Position numbers and translations under genes: made by a program. Shown piece after piece: positions 1 through 7,937 of a stretch of 28,807 bases of DNA. The stretch's first letter is position 1. Each line of letters begins with the position of its first letter. Source of the stretch: Candidatus Peribacter sp. UBA6535 (lineage in GTDB: Bacteria > Patescibacteriota > Gracilibacteria > Peribacterales > Peribacteraceae); NCBI GenBank assembly GCA_002436205.1, contig DJKT01000056.1, positions 2,486 through 31,292 on the forward strand. The letters are read 5' to 3'. Under the pieces are notes generated by a model. It was not told where the DNA came from, made no database searches, and worked only from the letters and a program-made list of their open reading frames with translations.

Positions 1-1343
1 CAGCTCCAAACGCTATATTAGATATAAGCGATGCAACAAATGATAACCTAAGAATAGGAACGAGAACGGGTGAGATGGCAATCCACTCAGTTACAGATGC
101 AGGAGCACACTCGGTTTTAGCGTTTGAAGGTAGTGAATTTAATTTCAGAACTGGTAATGTTGGAATCGGCACGACAAGTCCAGATACTGACTTAGAAGTA
201 ATAGCCTCAAGTGTATCCGATGGTATCATTGTCGAGCGCTCATCTTCGGACAGGTTAAAACTTTTAGGAGATGGTACTATCTATTGGGGGACGACAGCCA
301 ACCAAGGAAGACTCAGTTGGGATACGGGGGAAGCACAAATATTGGCTTTATCTGGGAATGATCTGTCATTAGGGAGCAACGGAGTGGCTGATGAGTTGTA
401 CATAAAATCAGGTGGCAAAGTAGGTATTGGAACCACTACTCCAACAGAAAAACTCGAAGTGGTAGGGACGGCATCCGGATCCAAAGTGTACGCATCTACC
501 AGTCTTGCTTCATCCGGAAATCTTGTCATTGAATCTACACAAAAACTTGGTTCCGGTGCTGTGACTGTGACAACTGCAGAGTACCAAAGCGGTGCATATC
601 TCTACTCCTCCGGTGCATCTGTTCTTGCACTAAATTCCTATCAGGGAACCCAAAGTGGAGCAAATGCGCACATCCTCTTTGGATACCGGGATATCTTTGA
701 TGTCTCTCTGTATAGGTCCGGGCATAATGACCCCGGCAGTGGTGGACTTGTAGTCAAAACGCAGCAGACCGGTGCAGATAAAAGTGCATTCGAAATTTAT
801 TCCAATTACAGCACTGTGCATAATAAGATCTTCAAAGTCACTGCCAGTGGAGCCGTTCATGCAGATGGGGCATACAATTCCACCGGAGGAGACTATGCTG
901 AGTGGTTTGCAACGGCAGATCTGGGTATGCATTCGGGAGACATAGCATGCCTGGATCCGCTAAGACCAAAACACGTTAAGCGCTGCAACAGTGATGCACT
1001 CAAAATGATTGGTATCGTTTCGACAAAACCCGGTTTCATCGGTAACTCTAAGCATATTACACAAGGTGAACCTGTCCTTATTGGACTGATAGGACAGGTG
1101 CCATTGAAAGTAATTGGTGACATAGACATTGGGGATCACATTACTCTCGCCAAAAAAGATGCTATAGGAAAACGTGCCACAGGATTCGACCAGACGGTCT
1201 GTATGGCACTAGAACCACACAGTGGCAGTGAAGTTGGGCTGATAAGCTGTGTCTTGAGTAGAAATAGTGCTCCACCTCTCAACAGTAAAAGTGTAGCGGA
1301 CTACTTATTGCAAAACTTCCGCGAGACAATGCGATTTGATTAA
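1..1343 (+). CDS. Secreted fibre-like surface protein, 3' part (5' end outside window)
   Basis: The frame is open from base 3 to the TAA at 1341-1343; an ATG at 75 is probably internal because coding sequence continues upstream of it to the window edge. The visible part carries repeats of the type VGIGTTSPDTDLEV and VGIGTTTPTEKLEV, each followed by a TASG/VYAS-like segment, as in phage tail-fibre and CPR surface proteins. The last ~150 residues, starting at GGDYAEWF and continuing through GIVSTKPGFIGN, resemble the Peptidase_G2/intramolecular chaperone-like C-terminal domain that follows such fibres. Role is inferred: an extracellular adhesin or fibre that may self-process. It ends naturally (LLQNFRETMRFD) just before a truncated unrelated gene. 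Family is fairly clear; exact function and N-terminus are unknown. Confidence 0.75.
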   Translation, partial: APNAILDISDATNDNLRIGTRTGEMAIHSVTDAGAHSVLAFEGSEFNFRTGNVGIGTTSPDTDLEVIASSVSDGIIVERSSSDRLKLLGDGTIYWGTTANQGRLSWDTGEAQILALSGNDLSLGSNGVADELYIKSGGKVGIGTTTPTEKLEVVGTASGSKVYASTSLASSGNLVIESTQKLGSGAVTVTTAEYQSGAYLYSSGASVLALNSYQGTQSGANAHILFGYRDIFDVSLYRSGHNDPGSGGLVVKTQQTGADKSAFEIYSNYSTVHNKIFKVTASGAVHADGAYNSTGGDYAEWFATADLGMHSGDIACLDPLRPKHVKRCNSDALKMIGIVSTKPGFIGNSKHITQGEPVLIGLIGQVPLKVIGDIDIGDHITLAKKDAIGKRATGFDQTVCMALEPHSGSEVGLISCVLSRNSAPPLNSKSVADYLLQNFRETMRFD

Positions 1344-1438
1344 CGCAACCGAAACCATTTCCCTGTAAACCTATCAAACTTTGTGGTACACCATCCAAAA
1401 TAAGCAATCAACCTGTTGATGAATGGATCAATGATATT

Positions 1439-2473
1439 TTGGTATCAAATGTTGATGAAAGACTCCGTTACAATATAAAAACATTTGAAATGAAGAATAA
1501 GAAAGTAATAGTATTCATGCATGTTGGAGCAAGTCCAAGGAGACCGCATATGGCAACATTTTCTGGCAAAAATACATATTTTGTCAGACACAATCTTTCT
1601 GTGCAGCAAGCAACGCAAAGTGAAGTGAAGGAAATGTTTCAAGTATCTCACAAAAGTAAGGATATATTCCAAGAATTTATTGAGAGTAGAAAATTGCATG
1701 ATGAGAAGAGTAAATTCTTTGGAATGAATGATCACTACAATTTCTTGCACAATCTTTTTCTAGAACAAAAAACTCCAATCTTGATGCACTCTTTCATTCC
1801 AAGTTATCTAGAAGATGATCGTGTAGATACATCTTCTAGTGAGCTTAATGAATGGCTTCAGGCAAATCAGAGAGGTTTCCATCCAATGCAGTCTTCAAGA
1901 GTTTTTGAGTATGGATGGAAAGAGGTTCTGTTGGATGGTTTATTCTTCCCACATGTCTTACCACATGACGAGAGCGATCCAGAAGAACACTACAATTATC
2001 TTGAGATACTAAATAATGGGTATATAGAAAGTGGTGCATCAGCTGAATTGTTATGGCCGATTGAAAAAGACAGTAAAATGCTCCCTGTTGCTCACTTGGG
2101 AAATGCTGCGTGTCTTACATGGCTTCTCCTTAACTTTGTTAGGAATTTTTACCAGAAGGTTGGCTACTATGATGAGGTCGTATTTCAAACAAGCCTGATA
2201 CACATAAAAGATTTCGCTCTAGGCGGTTTTGTAGAAAAGTGGCCAGAGCCACAAAATCTTTTGATTGACAAGCCCTCATACTGTAAACATAACAATAACA
2301 TCAAGATAATTGAAAAATTTATCATCAGTGATATGTCAGATGAGAGCGTTAAGGATTTAGTACATTCAATAGCTAAGAAGATTTGCAGAGCATTCGGAGA
2401 ACTTGATCCTAAGTGTTTTAAAGAAGATGGAGATTTGGATGTTCACTTGCTAGGGGGTTTTAGATCTCACTAA
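1439..2473 (+). CDS. 5'-truncated AlbA_2 (Schlafen-like) domain protein, probably broken
   Basis: The longest start is a TTG at 1439 with no good ribosome binding site, but the same frame is open back to 1340, right after an in-frame TGA at 1337-1339. The translated upstream stretch plus residues 1-65 look like the second half of an AlbA_2 putative nucleic-acid-binding domain: a segment ending DERLRYNIKTFE, a beta strand KKVIVFMHV, then PRRPHMATFSG and YFVRH, then an acidic helix SEVKEMF. The first half of the domain (the usual E-x-EFK and the glycine-rich strand) is missing, because the reading frame begins where the upstream surface-protein gene ends. The remaining ~270 residues (for example LLDGLFFPHVLPHDESDP) are not recognised. 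The neighbour is a second damaged gene, so this looks like a degenerating accessory patch. The AlbA_2 assignment rests on pattern resemblance only. Confidence 0.5.
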   Translation: MVSNVDERLRYNIKTFEMKNKKVIVFMHVGASPRRPHMATFSGKNTYFVRHNLSVQQATQSEVKEMFQVSHKSKDIFQEFIESRKLHDEKSKFFGMNDHYNFLHNLFLEQKTPILMHSFIPSYLEDDRVDTSSSELNEWLQANQRGFHPMQSSRVFEYGWKEVLLDGLFFPHVLPHDESDPEEHYNYLEILNNGYIESGASAELLWPIEKDSKMLPVAHLGNAACLTWLLLNFVRNFYQKVGYYDEVVFQTSLIHIKDFALGGFVEKWPEPQNLLIDKPSYCKHNNNIKIIEKFIISDMSDESVKDLVHSIAKKICRAFGELDPKCFKEDGDLDVHLLGGFRSH

Positions 2474-2538
2474 ATATCTACCCTTTTGATCTTTGCCTAT
2501 TGTAAGTCTCTTGAACAAGAAGTAGAGTTGTGTTTCCT

Positions 2539-3155
2539 ATGACACCACAGCAATCTGTTATCCAAAGGGTCATGATTGAGCAGTTTCAAGGTCATGACAC
2601 GCGCAAATTCCTTTTTTCTAAACTGGAAACAATCCTGGGAAGGCCTGTGGTTACATATTTCACAAGTTTCAATCAGCCTGTTCAAATTGAAGATGGAGAT
2701 GCGGATATGCTTGAAGGCATTCTACAGCAGATGGATCTTTCAAATGGATTGGCATTGTTCATCAACTCTCCAGGTGGTGATGGTATGGCAGCAGAAAGAA
2801 CCATAAATCTTTGTAGAAGTTATAGTGGTACTGGAGACTATTGGGTCATAGTTCCAAACAAGGCAAAGTCAGCTGCTACAATGATAACCTTTGGTGCAAG
2901 CAAAATTTTCATGGGGCCTACATCTGAACTTGGGCCAGTTGACCCACAACTAACATACTTTGACCGAGAAAAAGGTGCTATGAGGAGATTCAGCCTTTTC
3001 AATTTGGTAAAGAGTTACGAAAAACTTTTCTCAAGAGCAGCAAAGCAAAGGCAACTGGTAAGAATATGGAACCCTTTCTTCAACAACTTTCGAACTATGA
3101 CGAAAGAGATATTGAAGAACATAAAGCAGCATTGTCAACTGAATTAATACGATGA
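2539..3155 (+). pseudogene. Broken ClpP/SppA-like serine protease (SDH_sah-like)
   Basis: From the ATG at 2539 the protein reads MTPQQSVIQRV and carries the ClpP/SppA-type core: the oxyanion strand FINSPGGDGMAAERTI, a likely nucleophile serine in PNKAKSAATM, and the following SELGPVDPQ motif. These are family features of membrane-associated or cytosolic serine proteases of the serine dehydrogenase proteinase/ClpP-crotonase fold. The frame then breaks: after LFSRAAK it runs into unrelated residues and stops at 3147. Removing one copy of a CAAAG tandem duplication (3041-3050) restores a family-like reading, AAKATGKNMEPFLQQLS and then NYDERDIEEHKAAL, which stops at 3153-3155. Even the repaired product (~205 residues) is shorter than the roughly 280-300 expected, so the 3' end is also lost. 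An earlier GTG at 2530 is possible. Confidence 0.7.
3041..3050 (+). repeat. 5-bp tandem duplication (CAAAG x2) causing a frameshift
   Basis: The sequence CAAAGCAAAG sits exactly where the protease reading frame is lost. Deleting one 5-bp unit shifts the downstream frame so that family-like residues continue. This is read directly from the sequence; whether it is a fixed mutation, a phase-variable slip or an assembly error cannot be told from one sequence. Confidence 0.7.
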
Positions 3156-3365
3156 TTATTTAATAATAACTACAGCAATTGTGACTATTGATAGTACCCA
3201 TGTAGCTACTACCAATAAAAATGTTTGCCGAATAAGCTTCTGTTGTAGCTTGTAATTTAGAATAATTTCTCGAGTGGTTTCAGTAGGAGATCCTGGGTTT
3301 CCACCTCTAATTGCACCAGCTTTTTCTTCAGCCGACTGTTTTAAGAGTGTTTGTGCTAATGACAT
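3156..3365 (-). CDS. Small single-span membrane protein
   Basis: A 69-residue product from ATG at 3365 (a GTG 15 nt upstream is also in frame). It has a soluble N-terminal half with SLAQTLLKQSAEEKAGAIRG, then a basic stretch, and a C-terminal hydrophobic segment FLLVVATWVLSIVTIAVVII followed by a single lysine, predicting an N-in/C-out or tail-anchored membrane protein. No family is recognised. The stop lies directly against the end of the broken protease on the other strand. A TATTAT -10-like hexamer at 3372-3377 lies 6 nt before the ATG, which supports this start over the GTG and suggests a leaderless message. It could be a chance ORF, but the composition and promoter position argue for a gene. 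Confidence 0.55.
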   Translation of the reverse strand: MSLAQTLLKQSAEEKAGAIRGGNPGSPTETTREIILNYKLQQKLIRQTFLLVVATWVLSIVTIAVVIIK

Positions 3366-3371
3366 GTAACG

Positions 3372-3377
3372 ATAATA
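3372..3377 (-). promoter_or_regulatory. -10 element TATTAT, likely leaderless promoter
   Basis: On the minus strand TATTAT is followed by 6 nt and then the ATG at 3365. No convincing -35 is seen 17 nt upstream. If used, transcription would start at or one base from the start codon. Confidence 0.35.
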
Positions 3378-3514
3378 CACTAGCTAAACTAACCCTGCTA
3401 TCTCTTCACTACATTTTCAGCCTTTCCGCTAACCTAAGCCATTTCTCTACCAGAAAAAAGAGTCAGAGACCCTATTGGTTTTACACGTATTTTCTTTTCT
3501 GACCTACAGAAGTA

Positions 3515-5341
3515 CTACGGCTCTGTGTGCCAGTTAATATTAAGGAACCCAGCGTGCGCCTCACCCGTATTGGTAGTGCGCGCCTGCATAGCAATGATAA
3601 TTGTGATGTAACTCCCTGGAGTATATGTTCCTGCAGCTTCAGGACCTGTAATGGTTGCTGTAGTCCATGAGGTATTTGCAAAGTTTACTCCTCCGGTAAG
3701 TGAGACTGAGGACCCTGCGGTATCAAGCATTGTGATGTCCATCTGGTTATCGTCTGCAGATGCTACGTTTGTGCGATACCTAAACTGTAGAGGAACTGAT
3801 CCATCCCAGTGATCAAAGTCCTCTGGGACCTTTACACGAACAGAAATGTTGTAATCCTGCAAAGAGGAAGCTGTAGATGTCCACTTGTAGAAGTTTTCTT
3901 TATTTGTAGAATCGTAGGCGAGCACCATCTGTCCAACGTTGTTTGCTCCATCTCCGTAGTACACTGCACCTGCGTACTCTGGGCTCAAGCTAACCTGAGC
4001 ACCACTACTAAATCCTGTGTGAATTGTGAGAGTACCACCAGCATCACTGTACTCGAGGAATATTCCTGAGCCTGCCTGGAGCAACGCATTTACTTGATCA
4101 TCAACAAGCTCATTAAGCTCGGAGCCCTTCAGGAAGTCTACACCTACGATAGCTTCCAATTCTGCCTCAGTATTAATTTCCTCTTCTATAATTACGTTTG
4201 TAACATCAGCCAATTGAGTTTCAAGCTCAGCCTCGGAGTTGAGCTCTTCCTCTGTTATGTAGTCTGTGTTATTACAGGCAAGGACACCGGCTGAGTTCGT
4301 TGTAAGATTTGTACACGATGTCAGGGACCTAAGTGTTACACCACCATAAACAGCGAGTGTTCCGGATGATGTAAGGGCTGTATCTGCATGTAACCTCGTA
4401 CCAGAGGCTGTGCCTTCGATTCTAAATTCACCGGTACTCGTGGCATCAATGTTAAAGTTATTGGATCCAAGAGCAATAGTTGTTGCAGCATCTACTGACA
4501 GTGAGTCAGCAAGTTCTGCGAAGTCTACTGTGTCATCAGTAATATCAACCGTAATCGTATCAGTCGCTGATGCTGTTGTAGTAATAGAAGTTCCACCTGC
4601 AACTTCCAGAGTATTTCCATGAGAGATTGTCTGGTCAGACCCACCATCACCAGAGAGTGTGAAAGTTGTAGCTTGGCTGGTATCAGTTGCCGCAATAGTA
4701 ATCGTATCTGTGCCGGCATTTGTTGTAATAGTAACATTGCTACCCTCTGCAAAGGTCAATGTATCAGCTTCCGCGTCAGAAACAATATCACTCTGACCCG
4801 AGACAGACAGCGTCTGGAAAACGTTTGGGGTAGATCCAGCTGCTGTCCACGAAAGATTACCTGCACCATCAGAAGCAAGTAGTTTTCCTGTTGCTGCAGC
4901 ATCTCCGAATGGGAAGATGTACGTTACACCGTTGATGATAATTCCTGATCCAAATGTTGCTTCATCATTAATTGTCACAGCACCAGAAAGTGTCGATGTA
5001 CCCTTTATCATCAAATTTCCTGAGGATGTAATGCTATCTTGGGCATGAATAATCTTACCGGACATTGTTCCTTGTACTTCTAAGTCTGTATCAAACTCAA
5101 ACTGATTATCTGTAACGTTCAAGATCAGTCCACTTCCTGTAGCTCCGAATCGCAATTCAATATTGGATGAGCCATCGCCATCATCAATAGTGGTAAAGGC
5201 TTCTGTATTCACAAGAAGTGTTGGGCTCCATGAACTCGCTACTGCAATCGTCGGTATCATGAGCACAAGAAGTGCTGCTGCTGTATTTCTCAGCAGATAT
5301 TGCATACGTATTTGGCGCTTGATAATAGGAAGAAGTTGCAT
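3515..5341 (-). CDS. Large secreted fibre-like surface protein
   Basis: A 608-residue protein. The N-terminus has a basic stretch and a hydrophobic segment (about residues 16-34, LLRNTAAALLVLMIPTIAVA), a signal peptide with cleavage near ASS. The body is rich in Thr, Ser, Gly, Asp and beta-type repeats (for example TSSGNLMIKG and LTSSGTLAVYG), like tail-fibre stems. Around residues 365-420 there are two copies of an acidic heptad-like motif, EEELNSEAELE and EEEINTEAELE, a probable coiled coil or stalk. The last ~150 residues, from GAVYYGDGANNVGQ to the end, form a domain also present at the C-terminus of the protein encoded by 5465-7021. No catalytic motif is visible; an adhesin or appendage role is inferred. 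An internal ATG (residue 13) is an alternative start, but the promoter spacing is compatible with residue 1. Confidence 0.75.
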   Translation of the reverse strand: MQLLPIIKRQIRMQYLLRNTAAALLVLMIPTIAVASSWSPTLLVNTEAFTTIDDGDGSSNIELRFGATGSGLILNVTDNQFEFDTDLEVQGTMSGKIIHAQDSITSSGNLMIKGTSTLSGAVTINDEATFGSGIIINGVTYIFPFGDAAATGKLLASDGAGNLSWTAAGSTPNVFQTLSVSGQSDIVSDAEADTLTFAEGSNVTITTNAGTDTITIAATDTSQATTFTLSGDGGSDQTISHGNTLEVAGGTSITTTASATDTITVDITDDTVDFAELADSLSVDAATTIALGSNNFNIDATSTGEFRIEGTASGTRLHADTALTSSGTLAVYGGVTLRSLTSCTNLTTNSAGVLACNNTDYITEEELNSEAELETQLADVTNVIIEEEINTEAELEAIVGVDFLKGSELNELVDDQVNALLQAGSGIFLEYSDAGGTLTIHTGFSSGAQVSLSPEYAGAVYYGDGANNVGQMVLAYDSTNKENFYKWTSTASSLQDYNISVRVKVPEDFDHWDGSVPLQFRYRTNVASADDNQMDITMLDTAGSSVSLTGGVNFANTSWTTATITGPEAAGTYTPGSYITIIIAMQARTTNTGEAHAGFLNINWHTEP

Positions 5342-5368
5342 TTTTGTGTGTTTCTAAATGTTCTTACT

Positions 5369-5377
5369 ATTATAGCA
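5369..5377 (-). promoter_or_regulatory. Extended -10 promoter (TGC-TATAAT) for the 608-residue surface protein
   Basis: The minus strand reads TGC directly followed by TATAAT (hexamer at 5369-5374). No good -35 is seen, as expected for an extended -10 promoter. The transcript would carry a leader of about 20 nt without a Shine-Dalgarno sequence before the ATG at 5341. Confidence 0.55.
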
Positions 5378-5464
5378 ATATAACACTTTCTTGACTTGCA
5401 TAAGGGCTTGACCTGTATCCTTATTTATTGTGCCTAATTTATGGCTTATTTTAGGGCTTTTCCG

Positions 5465-7021
5465 CTATTCAGTTGGTAGCTCTGTGTGACGAATTTTAAG
5501 GTGTCCAAGCTGTACTTCTTGGCTTTCTTTAGCAAATGAGCGGATTTTGATAAGGAACCCACTTCCCGTAGTCCACACCGGAGAACCGGAAAATCCGATA
5601 TCTGCTGTAGTCCAACTGGTATTGGTGAGATCTGCACTGTCTCCCGAAAGCGTTACCTGATTTCCCGCTGTATCGTAGACCTCAATATCGGCCTGTGCGT
5701 AGGCAGTACTTCCTGAACTTGTACGGTATCGGAGACTGATAGGAGTAGAACCCCACCGTACAAACTCTGTAGGAACTACTGCATGTACAACTATATCGTA
5801 ATCCTGAAGCGTGCTTCTTGTGCTGTTCCACACGTAATAATTTGTAACAGCTGCACCGGAGTTCGTCACTGTAAGCTGCCCTGTGTTGTTCGATCCATCA
5901 CCTTCGTAGGCAGCTCCTTCATAGGTCGGAGCGTACATACGAACTACGCTGCGTTCTCTATCATCTGCATTAAATACTCTCCTATCACTAATGGTGGTTA
6001 TAGCACCTCCTGTAGTAACTACCGATGCCAACCGAATATATGCCTCATCTGTAGGAAACCCACTGGTGCGTATTGTAAGTCCACCTGAGCCTATGAAGAC
6101 ATAGTTTGTCGCTTCATCCGTTACTGACTGGTTACTAGCACCTGCATACTGCGTGACATTTCCATTGAGGCGATAGTCCCCTGCTGCGATGTTTACGGCA
6201 AGTCCTGCACCACTATTTACCTTGAGATGCACTTGATCTGACCCGTCTGCAAGGGTAGAGATATCAACACCATTAATGAGCCCTGTAAGTGTAAGATTTC
6301 CCTGGATGTTTACATTGTCATTGAAGTTAAAGTAGTCGTTGTCCTGCTCGAAGCTCAGCTCTTTTCCGAGTGTCGTACCAAATCGCAAATACAGTGTTCC
6401 TCCACTGGAGTTTTCTGCATCAATCGTAAAGCGATTTGCAAGTGTTCCCGCTTCTCGTAAGAACCCTCCACTACCAAGGAAGGTAATAGATCCACTGGAT
6501 GAACCTACTTGCTTGCGGTCGAGGAGATTGGCGTTTAGTGCGAATGGAACAGATCGAATCGGAGAACGATCAATGGAATCATCAGAGCTATTGCGGTCGA
6601 GCAGCTCATAATCGGTGTCATCTGCTGATGATGCTTTTACTTCCACCTGAAGATGTAAGCTGAGGAGTGTAGTGACAGAAAGTGTAGAGAAGTCCGGAAG
6701 TGCTGTAACACTACCCAGCTCCACGCTGAAATATCCGTCACTATTGGGTGTTACGGTCTGCTCCTCGTTCCATGATGCATATTCAGTTGCACCGATATTT
6801 ATAGCACCTGTAGCCGTAACATCTCCTGAGACATAATCCGTGCTGGTCCAGTAACTAAAGCGAATTGTGTGCTCTGTTGTAATGGCATTCCCTGAGCTAT
6901 CAAGCAAGTGACCATTGTAGATGATGCGTTTCGGCACTGTGGTTTCTGCAGATACAAACGGGATGCTCAGCAGACCCGCTGCGAGAAAGAAGACGCCTGT
7001 AATGAGTCTTAGATTGTTCAT
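5465..7021 (-). CDS. Secreted surface protein sharing its C-terminal domain with its neighbour
   Basis: A 518-residue protein with a signal peptide (about residues 1-25, hydrophobic core FFLAAGLLSIPFVSA). The N-terminal part, PKRIIYNGHLLDSSGNAIT and onward, resembles the carboxypeptidase-regulatory-like start of many CPR surface proteins. The middle has a glycine/serine-rich fibre-like section with NIQGNLTLTGLING and later RTSGFPTDEAYIRLASVV. The last ~150 residues, from GAAYEGDGSNNTGQ, align by eye with the C-terminus of the 608-residue protein (shared STLQDYDI / SSLQDYNI, RYRT, YDTAGNQVTLSG / LDTAGSSVSLTG, TSWTTA, G-x-LxIxxxTE). The start codon overlaps the stop of the upstream gene (ATGA), so translation is probably coupled. 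Function unknown; likely part of an external appendage. Confidence 0.75.
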   Translation of the reverse strand: MNNLRLITGVFFLAAGLLSIPFVSAETTVPKRIIYNGHLLDSSGNAITTEHTIRFSYWTSTDYVSGDVTATGAINIGATEYASWNEEQTVTPNSDGYFSVELGSVTALPDFSTLSVTTLLSLHLQVEVKASSADDTDYELLDRNSSDDSIDRSPIRSVPFALNANLLDRKQVGSSSGSITFLGSGGFLREAGTLANRFTIDAENSSGGTLYLRFGTTLGKELSFEQDNDYFNFNDNVNIQGNLTLTGLINGVDISTLADGSDQVHLKVNSGAGLAVNIAAGDYRLNGNVTQYAGASNQSVTDEATNYVFIGSGGLTIRTSGFPTDEAYIRLASVVTTGGAITTISDRRVFNADDRERSVVRMYAPTYEGAAYEGDGSNNTGQLTVTNSGAAVTNYYVWNSTRSTLQDYDIVVHAVVPTEFVRWGSTPISLRYRTSSGSTAYAQADIEVYDTAGNQVTLSGDSADLTNTSWTTADIGFSGSPVWTTGSGFLIKIRSFAKESQEVQLGHLKIRHTELPTE

Positions 7022-7818
7022 CGCTTTTTCTTTTTAGGACGAGGGGCAGAAGCCACCTGCACATGCCCGGGCCTAAATAACTTGGAGAGATATCCCAGTC
7101 CAAATGCAGACATAAGCATGAGCATCGAAGGTACAGGATTTTGGAATACCATTGGAACAGGAACTGGAACACGAATGATCTGTGGTGGAGCTGCGTGCAC
7201 CTCAGGACATACACACACCAGTTGATCTTCTTCTGTTAAATCAAAGAAGTGTGGCGGTACAATCCTTCTTTCTGCGCGATCATCAGTTACTGCATCTGTG
7301 GGAACGGCAAAGAGTTGATCATCAGGTACATACTCCACATCCGGCAGTGGAACTTCTATAGACGGTTGCTCATCTACAGCTTCATCCGGCTGGTCGATAA
7401 TCTGCGCGGGAAGTCGCGGCCTGGTGGGCTCCTTGTCAGGAGCGGATGGTCTCAACACACCTTCACGAACACTCCTAGCATTTGAGCCACGCCCGCCTCC
7501 AGCCCCTTGTCTGTCGATTTCCGTCTCACTGGAAACAGAACTCGATACACTTGACGCGCTACTAGAGGAACTTGATACAGGTGGTGCTGTAACAATCTGG
7601 AAATTACTGCCAGAAATTGGATAGGCAACCCAAGTCTCACCTCCCTCATTGAGAGAAAACGACGTCGACCCCAGTGGTGATTGATCGACTATATCGGAGA
7701 CACCATCATACAATCTGAATGATGTACTATCCGCTGCAAATGCGACTACAGGCATCAGCAAAACTACAAGAAAAACGCTTTGTAGAGCCAAAATTTTGAT
7801 GTGTGTGTAGTTGTTCAT
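7018..7818 (-). CDS. Secreted, C-terminally membrane-anchored surface protein
   Basis: 266 residues. Order of parts: signal peptide (about 1-28, SVFLVVLLMPVVAFAA); two copies of a short motif, DSTSFRLYDGVSD and GSTSFSLNEGGETW, followed by GSNFQI; a serine-rich linker (about 80-97); a Pro/Asp/Glu-rich stalk; a CVCPEV segment; and a C-terminal hydrophobic helix (PVPSMLMLMSAFGLGYLSKL) with a strongly basic tail ending PKKKKR. The layout resembles a sorting signal, but no LPXTG-like box precedes the helix. It is the first gene of a two-gene unit with the 518-residue protein (4-nt overlap). A promoter lies just upstream. Family not recognised; a wall- or membrane-anchored surface role is inferred. 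Confidence 0.7.
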   Translation of the reverse strand: MNNYTHIKILALQSVFLVVLLMPVVAFAADSTSFRLYDGVSDIVDQSPLGSTSFSLNEGGETWVAYPISGSNFQIVTAPPVSSSSSSASSVSSSVSSETEIDRQGAGGGRGSNARSVREGVLRPSAPDKEPTRPRLPAQIIDQPDEAVDEQPSIEVPLPDVEYVPDDQLFAVPTDAVTDDRAERRIVPPHFFDLTEEDQLVCVCPEVHAAPPQIIRVPVPVPMVFQNPVPSMLMLMSAFGLGYLSKLFRPGHVQVASAPRPKKKKR

Positions 7819-7828
7819 TTGACTTATT

Positions 7829-7857
7829 ATTTTACCATATTATTGACTTTATGTCTA
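7829..7857 (-). promoter_or_regulatory. Sigma70-type promoter, TAGACA-17-TGG/TAAAAT
   Basis: Minus strand: -35 TAGACA (7852-7857), 17-nt spacer ending in TGG, -10 TAAAAT (7829-7834). The ATG at 7818 is 10 nt beyond the -10, so the leader would be only about 3-4 nt. It drives the 266- and 518-residue surface proteins. Confidence 0.6.
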
Positions 7858-7879
7858 TTATCACAGAATGCAGTATTTC

Positions 7880-7893
7880 GGCTCCTAGGAGCC
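7880..7893. promoter_or_regulatory. 14-bp perfect palindrome between divergent promoters
   Basis: GGCTCCTAGGAGCC is perfectly self-complementary and lies between the divergent promoters of the surface-protein unit (minus) and the SLH gene (plus). Its location suits an operator for a dimeric regulator controlling both; no regulator gene is visible nearby. It may instead be a chance or dispersed palindrome. Confidence 0.35.
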
Positions 7894-7901
7894 AATTTAC
7901 G

Positions 7902-7931
7902 TTGATTGAGGTACCGCAACTCTGATAGGAT
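7902..7931 (+). promoter_or_regulatory. Promoter TTGATT-18-TGA/TAGGAT before the SLH gene
   Basis: -35 TTGATT (7902-7907), 18-nt spacer ending with TGA, -10 TAGGAT (7926-7931). The ATG at 7938 is 6 nt after the -10, predicting a leaderless transcript. The hexamer matches only four of six consensus positions; the TGn extension supports it. Confidence 0.45.
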
Positions 7932-7937
7932 TGGTGC

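Noticed and set aside
5382..5420. Direct repeat of CTTGAC-TG in the gap between two surface genes
   Set aside because: Only two short imperfect copies with no associated promoter in the right orientation.
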